This document shows positions 17,767-18,897 of a stretch of 18,897 bases of DNA, piece after piece (the stretch's first letter is position 1; every line of letters starts with the position of its first letter). A program made the position numbers and the translations under genes. The stretch lies in contig BQKZ01007671.1 of NCBI GenBank assembly GCA_036244855.1, positions 9,551 to 28,447 on the forward strand, in the 5' to 3' direction. The DNA comes from Temnopleurus reevesii. Its lineage: Eukaryota > Echinodermata > Echinoidea > Temnopleuroida > Temnopleuridae. The notes beneath the pieces were generated by a model, which worked only from the letters and a program-made list of their open reading frames with translations, was not told the origin of the DNA and ran no database searches.

Positions 17767-17921
17767 TACAGTCGATTCTGCCTTAGTTTAACTTTTTTAA
17801 GTCAAATAATTGCCTCGAGTGATGTGATTTTTTTTTACCAAATCTTATGAAACCTATATTTACCTCTTTTAAGTTGAAGAGATGTTTTTAGTCCCACTTG
17901 ACTTAGGTAGAGTTACCTGTA
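17767..17921. mobile_element. Short inverted-repeat element with TTAAGT blocks
   Basis: The left end TACAGTCGATTCTGCCTTAG matches the reverse complement of the right end (TACAGGTAACTCTACCTAAG) at about 14 of 20 positions. The inside holds repeated TTAAGTCAA-type blocks (TTTTTTAAGTCAAAT, TCTTTTAAGTTGAAG, CACTTGACTTAGG). From memory, elements with this TACAGTCGA-CTGCCTTA palindromic design recur in marine invertebrate genomes. No coding capacity; no clear target duplication could be read. Confidence 0.5.
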
Positions 17922-18571
17922 TTATATTGACTCCTTGAAAAAATTCTTTCATTCATTATATCATGGTTGCTATATTTTTTTCATTAAATTAATCACTTGA
18001 CTTTGATACACAATTTAAATATTATGTTGTAATATGATGTAGGACCACTGGATTTAATTAATATTTTGTAATAATTGGTCCTGATTGATTTGCCATTAGT
18101 TCTTGTTATGTCATTTTATGATATAAAATAAAGCAACAATAATTTTGGCAAGCATGTATTTTATCTTTACGGGAGTTAGCTTTGTTATGAAAATTTAGAT
18201 TTCAAAATTATTTCTTAGTAGAATTTGAAATGGCGCAGTTGCTAGACGTAGACATTTTTTTAATATTCAAATATGTGACTGATCAGGCTAAAATGGATGG
18301 TTAACTTGAATTCTGAATCATACTACATGTATGTAAGGTCTAATTTTCATGGAATGATTAATACTTTGGTGGGAAGTAATTATTAACTTAGCTCCATATT
18401 TTGTGACCAAATTCTGAGAATGTTCAATTTTTAGTAGTATTATTATGAAAAAGTAATACATAATAAGCCATTATATAGGTCAGCTTGGCATTCCAATCAT
18501 AATCCATGTTTCCATACAATCACTCCCCCTTTTCCATTTAATTGACCATGGCCCAAGGGACTGTCCTCAGG
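17922..18571. other. Non-coding stretch
   Basis: Very A+T-rich presumed intron with TACATGTA at 18324. No gene or repeat can be supported. Confidence 0.45.
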
Positions 18572-18584
18572 TGACCTTTGACCT
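18572..18584 (-). promoter_or_regulatory. Perfect DR1 nuclear-receptor motif
   Basis: TGACCTTTGACCT is the complement of AGGTCA-A-AGGTCA, the ideal direct repeat with one-base spacing bound by HNF4, RXR heterodimers and COUP-TF. It is followed at once by the inverted repeat TTAACCT-TGGCG-AGGTTAA (18585-18603). Placement in a hemicentin intron would fit an enhancer, but this is sequence-motif evidence only. Confidence 0.45.
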
Positions 18585-18688
18585 TTAACCTTGGCGAGGT
18601 TAACAGCAGGGGAGGTCATTAGCACAGCAGGCCCTATTCAAAACTTCAAAGGGGAGTGGACTAGTCAAGTACAAATTTTGAAGGTTAA

Positions 18689-18885
18689 CTAAATAGATGT
18701 ATTCCAGAGGAATGGGCGAAAAGAACAAGAAAATCCTGTTTAAATGCCGAGGGCATTTTTTAAAATTGATGTTTAGGAGTGAGAATCTGAATAGATTTAT
18801 TCCAGAAGAAGGGGTGGAAAGAACAAGAAAATTCTGTTTTGATGCCAAGGGCATTTCTTGAAATTGATGTTAAGAAGTAAAAATC
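18689..18885. repeat. 98-bp tandem duplication
   Basis: Copy 1 (18689-18786) and copy 2 (18787-18885) share AATAGAT-TATTCCAGA, AAAGAACAAGAAAAT-CTGTTT, GATGCC-AGGGCATTT or a variant, and AAATTGATGTT. The array may continue beyond the window edge. A minus-strand frame across it is a product of the repeat. Confidence 0.88.
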
Positions 18886-18897
18886 GTTTGATTTGCT

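Noticed and set aside
18600..18854. Minus-strand frame of 84 codons with an internally repeated sequence
   Set aside because: The repetition follows the 98-bp DNA tandem duplication, and there is no independent sign of coding.

Overview
This window looks like nuclear DNA of an animal, most likely a marine invertebrate. It is A+T-rich, has almost no long open frames, contains an exon with consensus splice sites, and is packed with short interspersed and tandem repeats. There is no bacterial gene organisation. The palindrome TACATGTA is strongly over-represented. The repeat types (tRNA-type SINE, short foldback elements, a TTAAGTC-rich inverted-repeat element) fit an echinoderm, another invertebrate deuterostome or a lophotrochozoan. 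I cannot name the species.

The only confident protein-coding feature is one internal exon at 15806-16035 (+). It encodes 76 complete codons of a hemicentin-type von Willebrand factor A (VWA) domain, including GGGDCPE and [15 protein letters not shown]. The rest of the window would then be the long intron upstream of this exon (or intergenic DNA) and at least 2.8 kb of the following intron. I could not find the neighbouring VWA exons here.

The most unusual structure lies just upstream of that exon. From about 14645 to 15725 there are at least five decayed copies of the exon's 3' splice-site region plus its first 100-130 bases, mostly spaced about 165-195 bases apart. The intact exon is the last and only full-length member. 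Two copies keep an AG acceptor in the same phase and a short hemicentin-like reading frame. I read this as a tandemly duplicated exon edge, now mostly fossil.

Region by region: 115-830 four-copy tandem array of about 180-197 bp; 1017-1150 small duplication; 2475-2607 short triplicated motif; 5367-5513 a CpG-rich candidate exon on the minus strand; 6117-6291 a foldback mini-transposon with a 9-base flanking duplication; 6293-6945 degenerate tandem repeats; 8538-8629 a Pol III-type element; 9378-9455 a perfect 19-bp hairpin; 10680-11220 a diverged duplication; 11833-12187 another duplication; 12518-12826 a tRNA-derived SINE on the minus strand; 13518-13792 a second, fuller copy of the 6117 foldback element; 14645-16035 the exon and its relics; 16811-17060 a CpG-rich patch with a perfect CRE; 17767-17921 another inverted-repeat element; 18572-18603 a perfect DR1 nuclear-receptor motif; 18689-18885 a 98-bp tandem duplication. 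All assignments come from reading the bases by eye. No database search was run.
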